From NCBI GenBank assembly GCA_963823515.1, contig CAWGMB010000014.1, forward strand, positions 124,001 to 188,000: a stretch of 64,000 nt of DNA, given 5' to 3'. How positions within the stretch are numbered: position 1 is the first letter of the stretch; every line of letters begins with the position of its first letter. Both the position numbers and the translations under genes were made by a program. The stretch is from Miltoncostaea sp963823515. GTDB lineage: Bacteria > Actinomycetota > Thermoleophilia > Miltoncostaeales > Miltoncostaeaceae. Positions 32,156 to 41,000 of the stretch are shown in pieces. A model generated the notes under the pieces. That model saw only the letters and a list, made by a program, of their open reading frames with translations, did no database searches and was not told the DNA's origin.

Positions 32156-34741
32156 CTACTTCTTGGCCTCCAGCCAGGTCTCGCCCACACCGATGTCCAC
32201 CGACAGCGGCGGGTCGAGCGGGTAGGCGCCGACCATCGCCGCGCGCACGACCGCGCCCGCGCGCTGGGCCTCCTCGGCGGGGGCCTCGAGGAGCAGCTCG
32301 TCGTGGATCTGGAGGATCAGGCGCGCCTCGAGGCCCTCGTCGGCGAGCGCCGCGTGCGCTGCCACCATCGCCGCCTTGATGATGTCGGCGGCCGTCCCCT
32401 GGATGACGGTGTTGACGGCCAGGCGCTCGCCGAGCTGGCGCTGCTGGACGGTGCGGCCGGCGAGCTCGGGGATCGGCCGGCGGCGCCCGAGGAGCGTCGT
32501 CACGAAGCCGTCCTGCGCCGCCGCGGCGACCGTCGTGTCGATGAAGCTGCGCACCCGAGGGTACCGCGCCAGGTAGGCGTCGATGTAGTTGCGCGCGTCG
32601 GCCCGGGGGATGTTCAGCTGCTCCGACAGGCCGAAGTCGCTGATGCCGTAGACGATGCCGAAGTTGACCGCCTTGGCGCGGTCGCGCGTCGTGCGGTTGA
32701 CGTCGGCGGGCGCCATGCCGAACACCTCGGCCGCCGTCGCGCGGTGCACGTCCTCGCCCCGGCGGAAGGCGTCGGCGAGGGCCGGCTCGCCGGAGCAGTG
32801 GGCCAGGATGCGCAGCTCCACCTGGCTGTAGTCGCAGCTCACGATCACCCAGCCCGGGTCGGTCGTGAAGGCACCGCGGATCTCGCGCCCCAGGGCTGTG
32901 CGAACGGGGATGTTCTGGAGGTTGGGGTGCGTCGACGACAGGCGCCCGGTCTCGGCCACCGTCTGATTGAAGGTGGTGTGCAGGCGCTCGTCCTCGTCGA
33001 CCAGCTCCGGCAGGGCCGAGAGATAGGTGTTGTCGAGCTTGGTCAGCTCCCGGTACTGGCCGATCAGCTCGATGATCGGGTGCTTTCCCGCCAGGAGCTG
33101 CAGCACCTTGCGGTCGGTGCTCCAGCCGGTCTTGCCCTTGCGGAAGGTCGGCAGCCCGAGGCGCTCGAACAGCACCTCGCCGAGCTGCTTGGGCGAATCG
33201 ATGACGAACTCGCCGCCGGCCTCGGCCCAGATCCGGTCGCGCAGCTCGTCGGCGCGGTCGCGCACCCGGCCGGCGATCTCACCGAGGCGGTGGACGTCGA
33301 GACGCACACCGGTGCGCTCCATCGCCGCCAGCACGCGGGTGACCGGCAGCTCGATGTCGCGATAGAGCGAGTCGAGGCCCTCGCGGGTGAGCGCCGCGCG
33401 CTGACGCGCCGCCAGCTCCCGGACGAGGGCGGCGTCGCGCACGCACGCGGGCGGCTCGCCCTCGACGCCGATCCCCCCGTCGGCCGCCAGCTCCTCGAGC
33501 GGGTAGCCGCGGCGGCGCGGCTCGAGCAGGTAGGCGGCGATCATCGTGTCGTGCGCGGGGATGAGGGCGTCCGCGGTCGCGCGCACGACCGACTTCGCGT
33601 CGTGGCAGGCGACCGCGGCGCCGGCCAGCGAGGCGGCGAGCGCGGCCCCGGTGCCCTCCCCCATCTCGCCCGTCACGACCTCCTCGCCGTCGCCGGCGAC
33701 GGCCCACCCCTCGTCGGAGAGCGCGAGGGCGACCTCGCCCGCGCCGGCGAAGCGCATCGCGAGATCCTCAGGCGCCCCCGGCACCGCCGTGACGGCGACC
33801 GTGTGCGCCACTGCGGCCGCCGGGACGGGAGCGTCGTCGTCGGCCAGCTCGGAGAGGCGGCGGGCGAGGCTGCCGAACTGGAAGCGGTCGAAGATGTCGC
33901 GCAGCGCCTCCATCCGCTCCGGGCCGAAGTCGAGCGCCGGCACGTCGTCGAGCGAGATCTCCACCGGGGCGTCGGTGCGGATCACGGCCAGGTCGCGCGT
34001 CTTGCGCGCGTCGTCGGCGTGCTCGGTGAGCACCTCGCGCCGCTTGGGGGTCTGCTCGGAGGCGTGCGCGAGGATCGCGTCGAGGGTCCCGTACTTCTGG
34101 AGCAGCTGCGAGGCGCCCTTCTCCCCGATGCCGGGCACGCCGGGCAGGTTGTCGCTCGGATCGCCGACCATCCCGCGGAAGTCGACCATCAGCTCCGGGC
34201 CGATCCCGTAGCGCTCGACCACGACCTCGGGGGTGTAGAGCGTCGTGTCGGTGACGCCGCGCCCGGTGGCCATCACGCTGATCCGCGGCGACACCAGCTG
34301 GAAGGCGTCGCGGTCGCCGGTGAGGATGACGACGTCCTGGCCGGCCGCCTCCGCCTGGCGGGCGAGCGTGCCGAGGACGTCGTCGGCCTCGAAGCCCGCC
34401 ACCTCGGTGTTGACGAAGCCGAAGGCCTCCATCAGCGGCCGGAAGTGGACCGACTGCTCGCGGAAGAGGTCCGGGGTCGCGGCGCGGTTGGCCTTGTAGG
34501 TGGGCTCGGCGTCGTGGCGGAAGGTCTTGCCCTTTGGGTCCCACGCGACCACCACCCGGCCCGGCCGCTCCTCGGCGAGCATCTTCATCATCATCGCGGC
34601 CAGGCCGTAGAGCGCGTTCGTCGGGAAGCCCGTGTCGGTGGCGATCGTGTCCGGCAGCGCGTGGAAGGCGCGGTAGGCCAGGCTGTTGCCGTCGATCAGG
34701 AGCAGGGGGGCCGTGGTCGGCGGGGCGACGGTGTCCGGCAT
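32156..34741 (-). CDS. polA: DNA polymerase I
   Basis: An 861-residue repair and Okazaki-processing polymerase. The 5'-nuclease domain (1-300) has LLLIDGNSLAYRAFHAL, VAGFEADDVLGTLA, LTGDRDAFQLV and GVPGIGEKGASQLL. The middle domain (about 310-480) keeps the RNase-D-like fold (HDTMIAAYLLEP) but I see no DxE exonuclease motif, so proofreading is probably lost as in Taq. The polymerase domain has LSSTHPNLQNIPVRT, VSCDYSQVELRILAH (motif A), RDRAKAVNFGIVYGIS (motif B) and LQIHDELLLE (motif C). The ATG at 34741 has TATCCT 7 nt upstream. Confidence 0.98.
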   Translation of the reverse strand: MPDTVAPPTTAPLLLIDGNSLAYRAFHALPDTIATDTGFPTNALYGLAAMMMKMLAEERPGRVVVAWDPKGKTFRHDAEPTYKANRAATPDLFREQSVHFRPLMEAFGFVNTEVAGFEADDVLGTLARQAEAAGQDVVILTGDRDAFQLVSPRISVMATGRGVTDTTLYTPEVVVERYGIGPELMVDFRGMVGDPSDNLPGVPGIGEKGASQLLQKYGTLDAILAHASEQTPKRREVLTEHADDARKTRDLAVIRTDAPVEISLDDVPALDFGPERMEALRDIFDRFQFGSLARRLSELADDDAPVPAAAVAHTVAVTAVPGAPEDLAMRFAGAGEVALALSDEGWAVAGDGEEVVTGEMGEGTGAALAASLAGAAVACHDAKSVVRATADALIPAHDTMIAAYLLEPRRRGYPLEELAADGGIGVEGEPPACVRDAALVRELAARQRAALTREGLDSLYRDIELPVTRVLAAMERTGVRLDVHRLGEIAGRVRDRADELRDRIWAEAGGEFVIDSPKQLGEVLFERLGLPTFRKGKTGWSTDRKVLQLLAGKHPIIELIGQYRELTKLDNTYLSALPELVDEDERLHTTFNQTVAETGRLSSTHPNLQNIPVRTALGREIRGAFTTDPGWVIVSCDYSQVELRILAHCSGEPALADAFRRGEDVHRATAAEVFGMAPADVNRTTRDRAKAVNFGIVYGISDFGLSEQLNIPRADARNYIDAYLARYPRVRSFIDTTVAAAAQDGFVTTLLGRRRPIPELAGRTVQQRQLGERLAVNTVIQGTAADIIKAAMVAAHAALADEGLEARLILQIHDELLLEAPAEEAQRAGAVVRAAMVGAYPLDPPLSVDIGVGETWLEAKK

Positions 34742-34748
34742 CCCGGCC

Positions 34749-34754
34749 AGGATA
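34749..34754 (-). promoter_or_regulatory. -10 box of polA
   Basis: TATCCT lies 7 nt before the polA ATG, again fitting a leaderless start. Confidence 0.45.
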
Positions 34755-34821
34755 CCCGGGGCGCCCGATATGCTGGCGCCCCCGAAGGAACCACCCTCTC
34801 CCGCCCTTCCAAGGAGTCCCG

Positions 34822-36261
<1,440 letters not shown>

Positions 36262-36269
36262 CACCGTCA

Positions 36270-36312
36270 GCGGGGAGGCGGTCGCGCGCGAACGCCGCGG
36301 CCGCTTCCCCGC
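36270..36312 (+). terminator. Terminator behind the malic enzyme gene
   Basis: GCGGGGAGGCGG pairs with CCGCTTCCCCGC (11 of 12 positions) across a 19-nt GC-rich loop, 8 nt past the stop and just ahead of the tRNA promoter. Confidence 0.55.
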
Positions 36313-36319
36313 GGGGCTC

Positions 36320-36325
36320 TACACT
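36320..36325 (+). promoter_or_regulatory. -10 box of tRNA-Leu
   Basis: TACACT ends 8 nt before the first base of the tRNA, the right distance for a short 5' leader. No good -35 is seen; that area is occupied by the terminator stem. Confidence 0.5.
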
Positions 36326-36333
36326 CGCCCCCG

Positions 36334-36416
36334 GGGGACGTGGCGGAACGGCAGACGCGGCGGTCTCAAACACCGCTGAGGGAAACCTCGTGTGGGTTCG
36401 ATTCCCACCGTCCCCA
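36334..36416 (+). tRNA. tRNA-Leu (anticodon CAA)
   Basis: 83 nt with a perfect 7-bp acceptor stem (GGGGACG / CGTCCCC) and discriminator A. The D arm is normal. The anticodon stem is GCGGT / ACCGC with loop CTCAAAC, so the anticodon is CAA, reading UUG. The long variable arm (TGAGGGAAACCTCG) is typical of leucine tRNAs. The T arm is GTGGG TTCGATT CCCAC. CCA is not encoded. The 3' end is repeated twice more directly downstream. Confidence 0.95.
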
Positions 36417-36462
36417 TGGGTTCGCTTCCCACCGTCCCCATGGGTTCGATCCCCCCGTCCCC
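36393..36462 (+). repeat. Three tandem copies of the tRNA-Leu 3' end
   Basis: The last 24 nt of the tRNA (T-arm loop through discriminator) recur at once at 36417-36440 with one change, and again at 36441-36462 with a 2-nt loss and one change. Such copies may mark repeated integration and excision at a tRNA att site, or slippage. Confidence 0.9.
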
Positions 36463-36516
36463 GCGGCGGGCGCCCTGCGATACTCACGCGGCTCTCGGCC
36501 ACTGCCACGCGTCCCG

Positions 36517-37872
36517 ATGGGAGAGCGCTTGCCGGGCGTCGAACGTCGTCCCCGCTCCCTGCGCCACCCGACCCGGTTGGTGGTGGGCGCCTTCGTCTTC
36601 GCCATCCTTGCCGGGGCCGTGCTCCTGAGCCTCCCCGAGGCGACCAGTGCGCCGGGTTCGCCGCCCTTCGAGACGGCCCTCTTCACCGCGACCTCGGCGG
36701 TCACGGTCACCGGCCTGGCGACGGTGGACACCGCCACCTACTGGACGCCCTTCGGCCAGACGGTGATCCTCGTGCTGATCCAGCTGGGCGGGCTCGGGAT
36801 CATGACCAGCGCCTCGCTGCTGCTGCTGGTCGCCGCCGGTCGCATGGGGCTCGCCAGCCGGATGGCCGCCCAGGCCGAGACGCACACACCGCACCTGGGC
36901 GACCTTCGGCGGCTGCTGGTCACCATCATCGCCTTCAGCCTTGCGTGCGAGGTGGTCGTGAGCGCGATCCTCGCGGGCAGGCTGCGGATCGACGGCCGGC
37001 CCTGGGGCGCAGCTGCCTGGGAAGGCGTGTTCCACGGAGTCTCGGCCTTCAACAACGCCGGATTCTCCGTCTACTCCGACAACCTCGTGAGTGTCGCCGG
37101 CGACGGCTGGATTCTCATACCCGTGGCCGCCGCCGTGATCGTGGGCGGCCTCGGCTTCCCGGTCTGGATGGACCTGCGCCGGAGCCCGAGGATTCCGCGC
37201 AGATGGAGCCTCCACACGAAGCTGACCCTGGCAATGACCGCAGGTCTTCTTGCACTCGGGACGCTCGCGATCACCATCCTCGAATGGGGCAACGAGACGA
37301 CCATCGGCGCCCACGGGCACCCCGGCCGCCTGCTCGGCGCCTTCTTCGCCGCGGCGATGCCCCGGACGGCGGGCTTCAACGCCATCGACTACAGCCACGC
37401 CACTCCAGAGACGCTGCTGACGACCGACATGCTGATGTTCGCCGGCGGGGGCAGCGGTGGAACCGCCGGTGGCCTGAAGGTGACGACACTGGCCGTTCTG
37501 CTCCTCGTCGTGTGGGCCGAGCTGCGCGGCGGCGAGGTCCGCGCCTTCCGGCGGGCCATCCCGAGCGTGTCCGAGCGCCAGGCGCTGACCGTGGCCGTGA
37601 TCTCGATCAACGTCGTGGTGATCGCCACCTTGACGCTGATGGCGACGAACGACCTGGCGCTCTCCCCCGCGCTGTTCGAATGCATCTCCGCGTTCGCCAC
37701 CGTCGGCCTCAGCACGGGGATCACGCCGGACCTCAACGCGGTCGGGCAGGCGCTCCTGATGCCCCTGATGCTGATCGGTCGGGTCGGACCTCTCACCCTG
37801 TTCGTGGCCCTCGTGCTTCGCGAGCAGCGCGTGCTCTACCACCACCCGGTGGAGAGGCCGCTCGTCGGCTGA
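36517..37872 (+). CDS. TrkH/KtrB-type potassium uptake membrane subunit
   Basis: A 451-residue K+ transporter with about eight membrane helices in four M1-P-M2 repeats. The selectivity-filter Gly of each repeat is visible: SAVTVTGLATVDT, FNNAGFSVYS, RTAGFNAIDY and FATVGLSTG. GGGSGGTAGGLKVTT is the conserved loop before the last repeat. The length fits KtrB more than TrkH. The regulatory TrkA/KtrA subunit is not adjacent, so it must be elsewhere. The ATG at 36517 is chosen because the shorter N-terminus matches the family; upstream sequence is tRNA-derived repeat. Confidence 0.92.
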   Translation: MGERLPGVERRPRSLRHPTRLVVGAFVFAILAGAVLLSLPEATSAPGSPPFETALFTATSAVTVTGLATVDTATYWTPFGQTVILVLIQLGGLGIMTSASLLLLVAAGRMGLASRMAAQAETHTPHLGDLRRLLVTIIAFSLACEVVVSAILAGRLRIDGRPWGAAAWEGVFHGVSAFNNAGFSVYSDNLVSVAGDGWILIPVAAAVIVGGLGFPVWMDLRRSPRIPRRWSLHTKLTLAMTAGLLALGTLAITILEWGNETTIGAHGHPGRLLGAFFAAAMPRTAGFNAIDYSHATPETLLTTDMLMFAGGGSGGTAGGLKVTTLAVLLLVVWAELRGGEVRAFRRAIPSVSERQALTVAVISINVVVIATLTLMATNDLALSPALFECISAFATVGLSTGITPDLNAVGQALLMPLMLIGRVGPLTLFVALVLREQRVLYHHPVERPLVG

Positions 37873-38245
37873 AAGAGCTTCCGGCATCGACCTGCTCCCC
37901 GGTCGACCCATGCACCCCACCAGGGGCCGTCGTCCGCGGCCGGCTCGACCGAGGAGACGGGTGCGGTACTGCGGCGGGCGAGCCTCGCAGACAGGCCCCT
38001 GCTGACCGCTGCCGCATCCACCGGTGCACACTCGCTCCTTCTCGTTTGCAGGCTGTTGGCGGCTATCAGCCGTTCCCACGCCGCCGGTGTTATCTCCCCT
38101 CGATCACGCGCACCGAGGAGGGGGTCCTGGAAACCGGCGACTCGCTGAGCAAGACGCGCTCCCGCTTACCCTTGACGGCCGGAACGCAACCGAATTAGCG
38201 TCGCCGACAGGCTCAGCTCAAGCGCCACCGGGATCGGAGGGGCCC
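37873..38245 (+). other. Gene-free stretch after the K+ transporter
   Basis: No convincing coding frame on either strand. It holds a weak hairpin just after the transporter stop (TCGACC / GGTCGA, 37887-37906) and, at the far end, a good promoter match described separately. Codon bias is not gene-like. Confidence 0.5.
38172..38201 (+). promoter_or_regulatory. Promoter of the small genes at 38.2-38.7 kb
   Basis: TTGACG and TAGCGT are separated by 18 nt, one of the best sigma-70-type matches in the window. The transcript would cover 38246-38750 and end at a perfect 13-bp hairpin. Confidence 0.6.
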
Positions 38246-38455
38246 ATGCCCCGGCACATCCACGTCCGCGCCATGTCGCCAGGCGGCCGCCGCGCGCGCG
38301 GAGGTGAACACCCGGTCCCGCAGGCGCCCTCGCCCACACGGGACGGCAGGGCTGAGCCGATGGCCCTCGACGCGCGGCGGTGGCTGATGCGCGGACGCTC
38401 GAGCGGATCGTCGACCGCCTCTCGCGTCCAACGCGAGACATGCGAGGGATCGTGA
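38246..38455 (+). CDS. Possible small protein (69 aa), uncertain
   Basis: MPRHIHVRAMSPGGRRARGG and onward; no recognised domain. A strong Shine-Dalgarno (GGAGG, about 6 nt before the ATG) and the promoter upstream favour translation. However, the second half reads more like a protein in another frame (DARTLERIVDRLSRPTRDM), so a frameshift joining it to the next gene is possible. Confidence 0.3.
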   Translation: MPRHIHVRAMSPGGRRARGGEHPVPQAPSPTRDGRAEPMALDARRWLMRGRSSGSSTASRVQRETCEGS

Positions 38456-38478
38456 ACCCAGAGGAAAGGAGTACGTCG

Positions 38479-38706
38479 GTGTTGGACCACCCGATGCACG
38501 AGGACCGGCTGGTCGGTGACGGGGGCGGCCTGGCGGTTTACCAGCGACCCGATGGGAGCCGTTACGCCCTCGACCCGGGGGGTCGCGGGCACGAGCTCTG
38601 CTGGGGTGAGGGCGCCATCGGCCCGGCCCGCTTCGACTCGCGGGCCCTCTCCGATGGCCGCTGGCCCGGCTCGCGCTCTCGGATCGCGGTGCCTGCACGG
38701 GCCTGA
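38479..38706 (+). CDS. Small hypothetical protein (75 aa)
   Basis: The GTG at 38479 follows AAAGGAG by 7 nt. The protein reads MLDHPMHEDRLVGDGGGLAV then YQRPDGSRYALDPGG and ends RIAVPARA; no family is recognised. The YQRPDGSRYALDPG stretch suggests a beta-hairpin-rich domain. The frame is open upstream to 38380, so a longer form (108 aa) is possible. A perfect terminator hairpin 12 nt past the stop and a promoter at 38172 make this a plausible short transcription unit. Confidence 0.5.
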   Translation: MLDHPMHEDRLVGDGGGLAVYQRPDGSRYALDPGGRGHELCWGEGAIGPARFDSRALSDGRWPGSRSRIAVPARA

Positions 38707-38718
38707 TGGCCGGAAGCA

Positions 38719-38750
38719 CCGGAAGCCCCGCTCAAGCGCGGGGCTTCCGG
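38719..38750 (+). terminator. Terminator of the small-gene unit
   Basis: CCGGAAGCCCCGC and GCGGGGCTTCCGG form a perfect 13-bp stem with a 6-nt loop, followed by TTGG. It may also serve the convergent SOS-boxed gene. Confidence 0.75.
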
Positions 38751-38833
38751 TTGGACCACAGCCGCGCCCGGGATGGGGATGGTCATACCCCGACGATGGT
38801 CGCCCGCCGCCGGATGCACGGAGCGCGCGGCGG

Positions 38834-39082
38834 TCAGTCCGGGACCGGTGAGAGCCCGCGGGGCAGCCGGTCGGCGAGCCACCGCAGGAGCTGGGCGCGC
38901 TGGGCCGGCTCGAGCCAGTGCTCCAGGGCGTGCGAGAGACGTTCGATGGCCGGCCGATCCCCAGCCAGCGCCTGGTTGCGGCCGGTGCGCCACGCGATCC
39001 AGCCCACGAGCCGCTCGGCGTCGCCCTCGGAGACGTAGAGGCGGGCCAGGCGGAGCAACTCGTCGGTGGTGGGATCCGGCAT
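38834..39082 (-). CDS. SOS-boxed small helical protein (82 aa), unknown function
   Basis: The protein starts MPDPTTDELLRLARLYVSEG, then DAERLVGWIAWRTGRNQALA, and ends in a charged helix (EPAQRAQLLRWLADRLPRG). It appears all-helical, with conserved-looking Trp residues and no signal peptide or metal motif. I recognise no family. What makes it notable is its promoter: a perfect LexA-type SOS box lies inside the spacer 20 nt upstream of the start, with TATCCT as -10. It should therefore be repressed by LexA and made after DNA damage. It could be a checkpoint or repair accessory protein, but this is inference from regulation only. Confidence 0.7.
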   Translation of the reverse strand: MPDPTTDELLRLARLYVSEGDAERLVGWIAWRTGRNQALAGDRPAIERLSHALEHWLEPAQRAQLLRWLADRLPRGLSPVPD

Positions 39083-39093
39083 CGGGGCCGACG

Positions 39094-39123
39094 AGGATAG
39101 ACGAACATACGTTCGATCGGTAA
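39094..39123 (-). promoter_or_regulatory. Promoter of the SOS-boxed gene
   Basis: -10 TATCCT (39094-39099) and a weak -35 TTACCG (39118-39123) with 18-nt spacing. The operator sits between them, so LexA binding would block the polymerase. Confidence 0.55.
39102..39115. promoter_or_regulatory. LexA/SOS box
   Basis: CGAACATACGTTCG matches the Gram-positive LexA consensus CGAACRNRYGTTYG at every position. It lies between the 82-aa gene (20 nt from its start) and the divergent methyltransferase gene (65 nt from its start). Confidence 0.85.
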
Positions 39124-39179
39124 GTGAGGGTTCGCCCTCGCGCGGAGCGTCGCCCGTCGCGCCGTGAGATGGTCGTACC

Positions 39180-39881
39180 ATGCACGAGCAGCCGCCCGCC
39201 GCAGGTCACGCCTCGGGCACGGAGCGGATCCGCGAGGGCTACGACGCCGTCGCCGCCGACTACGCCCGCGAGATCGGCGACGAGCTGGCCCGCAAGCCCT
39301 TCGACCGCGCGCTCCTTGCGATGTCCGCCGAGCTGGCCGACGGGGGGCGGATCGCCGACCTCGGCTGCGGCCCGGGCCACGTCTCCGCGTTCCTCGCCGG
39401 CCTCGGCGCCGACGTGATCGGCGTCGACCTCTCGGCCCGGATGCTCGACATCGCCCGCGAGCGCGTGCCGGACGCCGAGTTCGTGCAGGGAGACCTCCGC
39501 GACCTGCCCCTCCCCGACGCGAGCCTCGCGGGTGCCGTCGCGTTCTACTCGCTCATCCACCTCGCACCCGGCCACGTCTCCGTCGCGATCCGCGAGATCG
39601 CGCGGATCCTTCGCCCGGGCGCCCACGCGGTCATCGCCTTCCACCGCGGCGACGAGGTGCGCCACCTCGCCACGTGGTGGGGGCACGAGGTCGACATCGA
39701 CTTCCGCCTCATGGACCCGGAGATCGTGGCGGGCGATCTGTGGGACGCCGGGATGGAGGTGACGGCGCGCGTGGACCGCGCCCCGATCGCCGGCGTGGAG
39801 AGGCGGACGGAGCGGTCGTACCTGGTCGCCCGCGCCCGGCCGCGGACCGGGTCCCGCCCGCTGCACGCGGGCCACCGCTGA
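39180..39881 (+). CDS. Class I SAM-dependent methyltransferase
   Basis: A 233-residue Rossmann-fold methyltransferase. It has REGYDAVAADYAREIGDELA at the N-terminus, the SAM loop IADLGCGPGHVSAFLAGLG (motif I), VIGVDLSARMLDIARERV, FVQGDLRDLPLPDASL and YSLIHLAPGHV. Motifs are those of small-molecule (Methyltransf_11/25-type) enzymes. The substrate is unknown. It is transcribed away from the SOS-boxed gene, so the same LexA site could affect it, but the box is further from its start. Confidence 0.9.
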   Translation: MHEQPPAAGHASGTERIREGYDAVAADYAREIGDELARKPFDRALLAMSAELADGGRIADLGCGPGHVSAFLAGLGADVIGVDLSARMLDIARERVPDAEFVQGDLRDLPLPDASLAGAVAFYSLIHLAPGHVSVAIREIARILRPGAHAVIAFHRGDEVRHLATWWGHEVDIDFRLMDPEIVAGDLWDAGMEVTARVDRAPIAGVERRTERSYLVARARPRTGSRPLHAGHR

Positions 39882-40028
39882 GCGTCGGCGCCCGACGATC
39901 ACCCGGTGTGGCCACGGGGCGTGCGGCCGTGACCGGAGAGGGTGGCGGTGCGCCGGGAGCCCGGTAGCAGCCCGCCGGGCGCGGCTGTGGCGGTGGCGCG
40001 ATCCGGCCACCTGGAGTAGAAGGGGTGC

Positions 40029-40652
40029 ATGTCCGAGCGCACGACGCGCACGGGCCACATCGAGCTCGTCCGGCAGCTGCCGGCCCGCGGCGAGGCACTT
40101 GCGGGAGCGCGCGCGATGGTGGAGGCCCTCGAGGACCTGTCGCGGCCGGCGCGCGACGACATCGCGCTGCTCCTGACCGAGCTGGTCGGCAACAGCCTGC
40201 GTCACGCCGGGCTCGGCCCGGACGAGGCGATCCAGGTGCGAATCGCGCGCCGGCACGGGTCGATCCGCGTGGAGGTGAGCGACCCCGGCCCCGGCTTCTC
40301 CCCCGCGCGCGGCCGGCCCGGCCGGCGCCAGACGAACGGGCGCGGGATCTATCTGGTGGAACAGGTGGCCGACCGCTGGGGCGTCGACCGCAACGGCGGG
40401 ACCTGCGTCTGGTTCGAGCTCTGGACCGAGGAGTCGCGCACCCGCCACCGGCTGCGCGCCCCGGATCACCTCATCGCCCCGGTCGATCTCGCCGCGATGT
40501 CCGGATCGCAGCTGAAGGAGTCACTCGGCGCCCTGATCCACGACGAGCGTCTCGTGTCGGCCGAGCGCAACGTGCTGCACGAGCGGATCGCCGCGATCCG
40601 CGGCGAGCTCGAGCACCGCGGCGAGGACGAGGAGGCCGCGGGCGGCCCGTGA
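40029..40652 (+). CDS. RsbW-like anti-sigma-factor ATPase (HATPase_c_2)
   Basis: A 207-residue protein. Residues 15-140 form a GHKL ATPase of the serine-kinase anti-sigma type: N box LLLTELVGNSLRHAG, G1 box VSDPGPGF and G2 box NGRGIYLVEQVADRWGV. The C-terminal 60 residues form a helical extension (LKESLGALIHDERLVSAERN and onward) seen in related actinobacterial proteins. It probably regulates a sigma-B/F-like factor, but no cognate sigma or anti-anti-sigma gene is nearby. The next small gene starts at its stop as GTGA. Confidence 0.87.
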   Translation: MSERTTRTGHIELVRQLPARGEALAGARAMVEALEDLSRPARDDIALLLTELVGNSLRHAGLGPDEAIQVRIARRHGSIRVEVSDPGPGFSPARGRPGRRQTNGRGIYLVEQVADRWGVDRNGGTCVWFELWTEESRTRHRLRAPDHLIAPVDLAAMSGSQLKESLGALIHDERLVSAERNVLHERIAAIRGELEHRGEDEEAAGGP

Positions 40653-41000
40653 GGATCCGCCGGTGGTGGTGGAGCGCCCTCGGGGGACGCCGCGACCGGG
40701 CCGAGGCGATGAGGGTCGGGCCGGCGAGAGGGCTGGGCGCGGCGAAGATGGTCGCCGACACCACGGGTGGGGCCCCCTTCCGGCGCCGGCCTACGTCGTG
40801 GTCTCCGCGGGCGGCAGCGCGCGGCTGTGCGCGGCTCCGGCCGAGTCGTCCCCGCCCCGGTGCGGCGGCGTCTCGATCGCCGCGACGGACCTGCCGCGGG
40901 AGAAGATCCACGGCCTGTCGTCGCGCGCGGGCGTGCGCCGGACGCAGGAGCCCGTGCGACTCATCGGCATCGTCCGCGCCGGGACGTTCGTCAACGATCC
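40649..41000 (+). pseudogene. Small-protein gene with an apparent frameshift
   Basis: A GTG at 40649 overlaps the previous stop (GTGA) and opens MRIRRWWWSALGGRRDRAEA. Near 40785 the protein-like frame changes to SARLCAAPAESSPPRCGGVS, then PVRLIGIVRAGTFVND. This second part recalls a short conserved actinobacterial domain (Cys-Glu-Ala-Leu-Ala-Glu-Ser, Pro-Pro-x-Cys-Gly-Gly) that I know by pattern but not by function. The 3' end runs into the antisense RNase Z gene with no stop of its own until 41208. Decay or a single-base error are both possible. Confidence 0.5.

Noticed and set aside
37873..38171. Possible riboswitch near the potassium transporter
   Set aside because: It lies downstream of the transporter gene, and I could not find c-di-AMP or cobalamin riboswitch core sequences.
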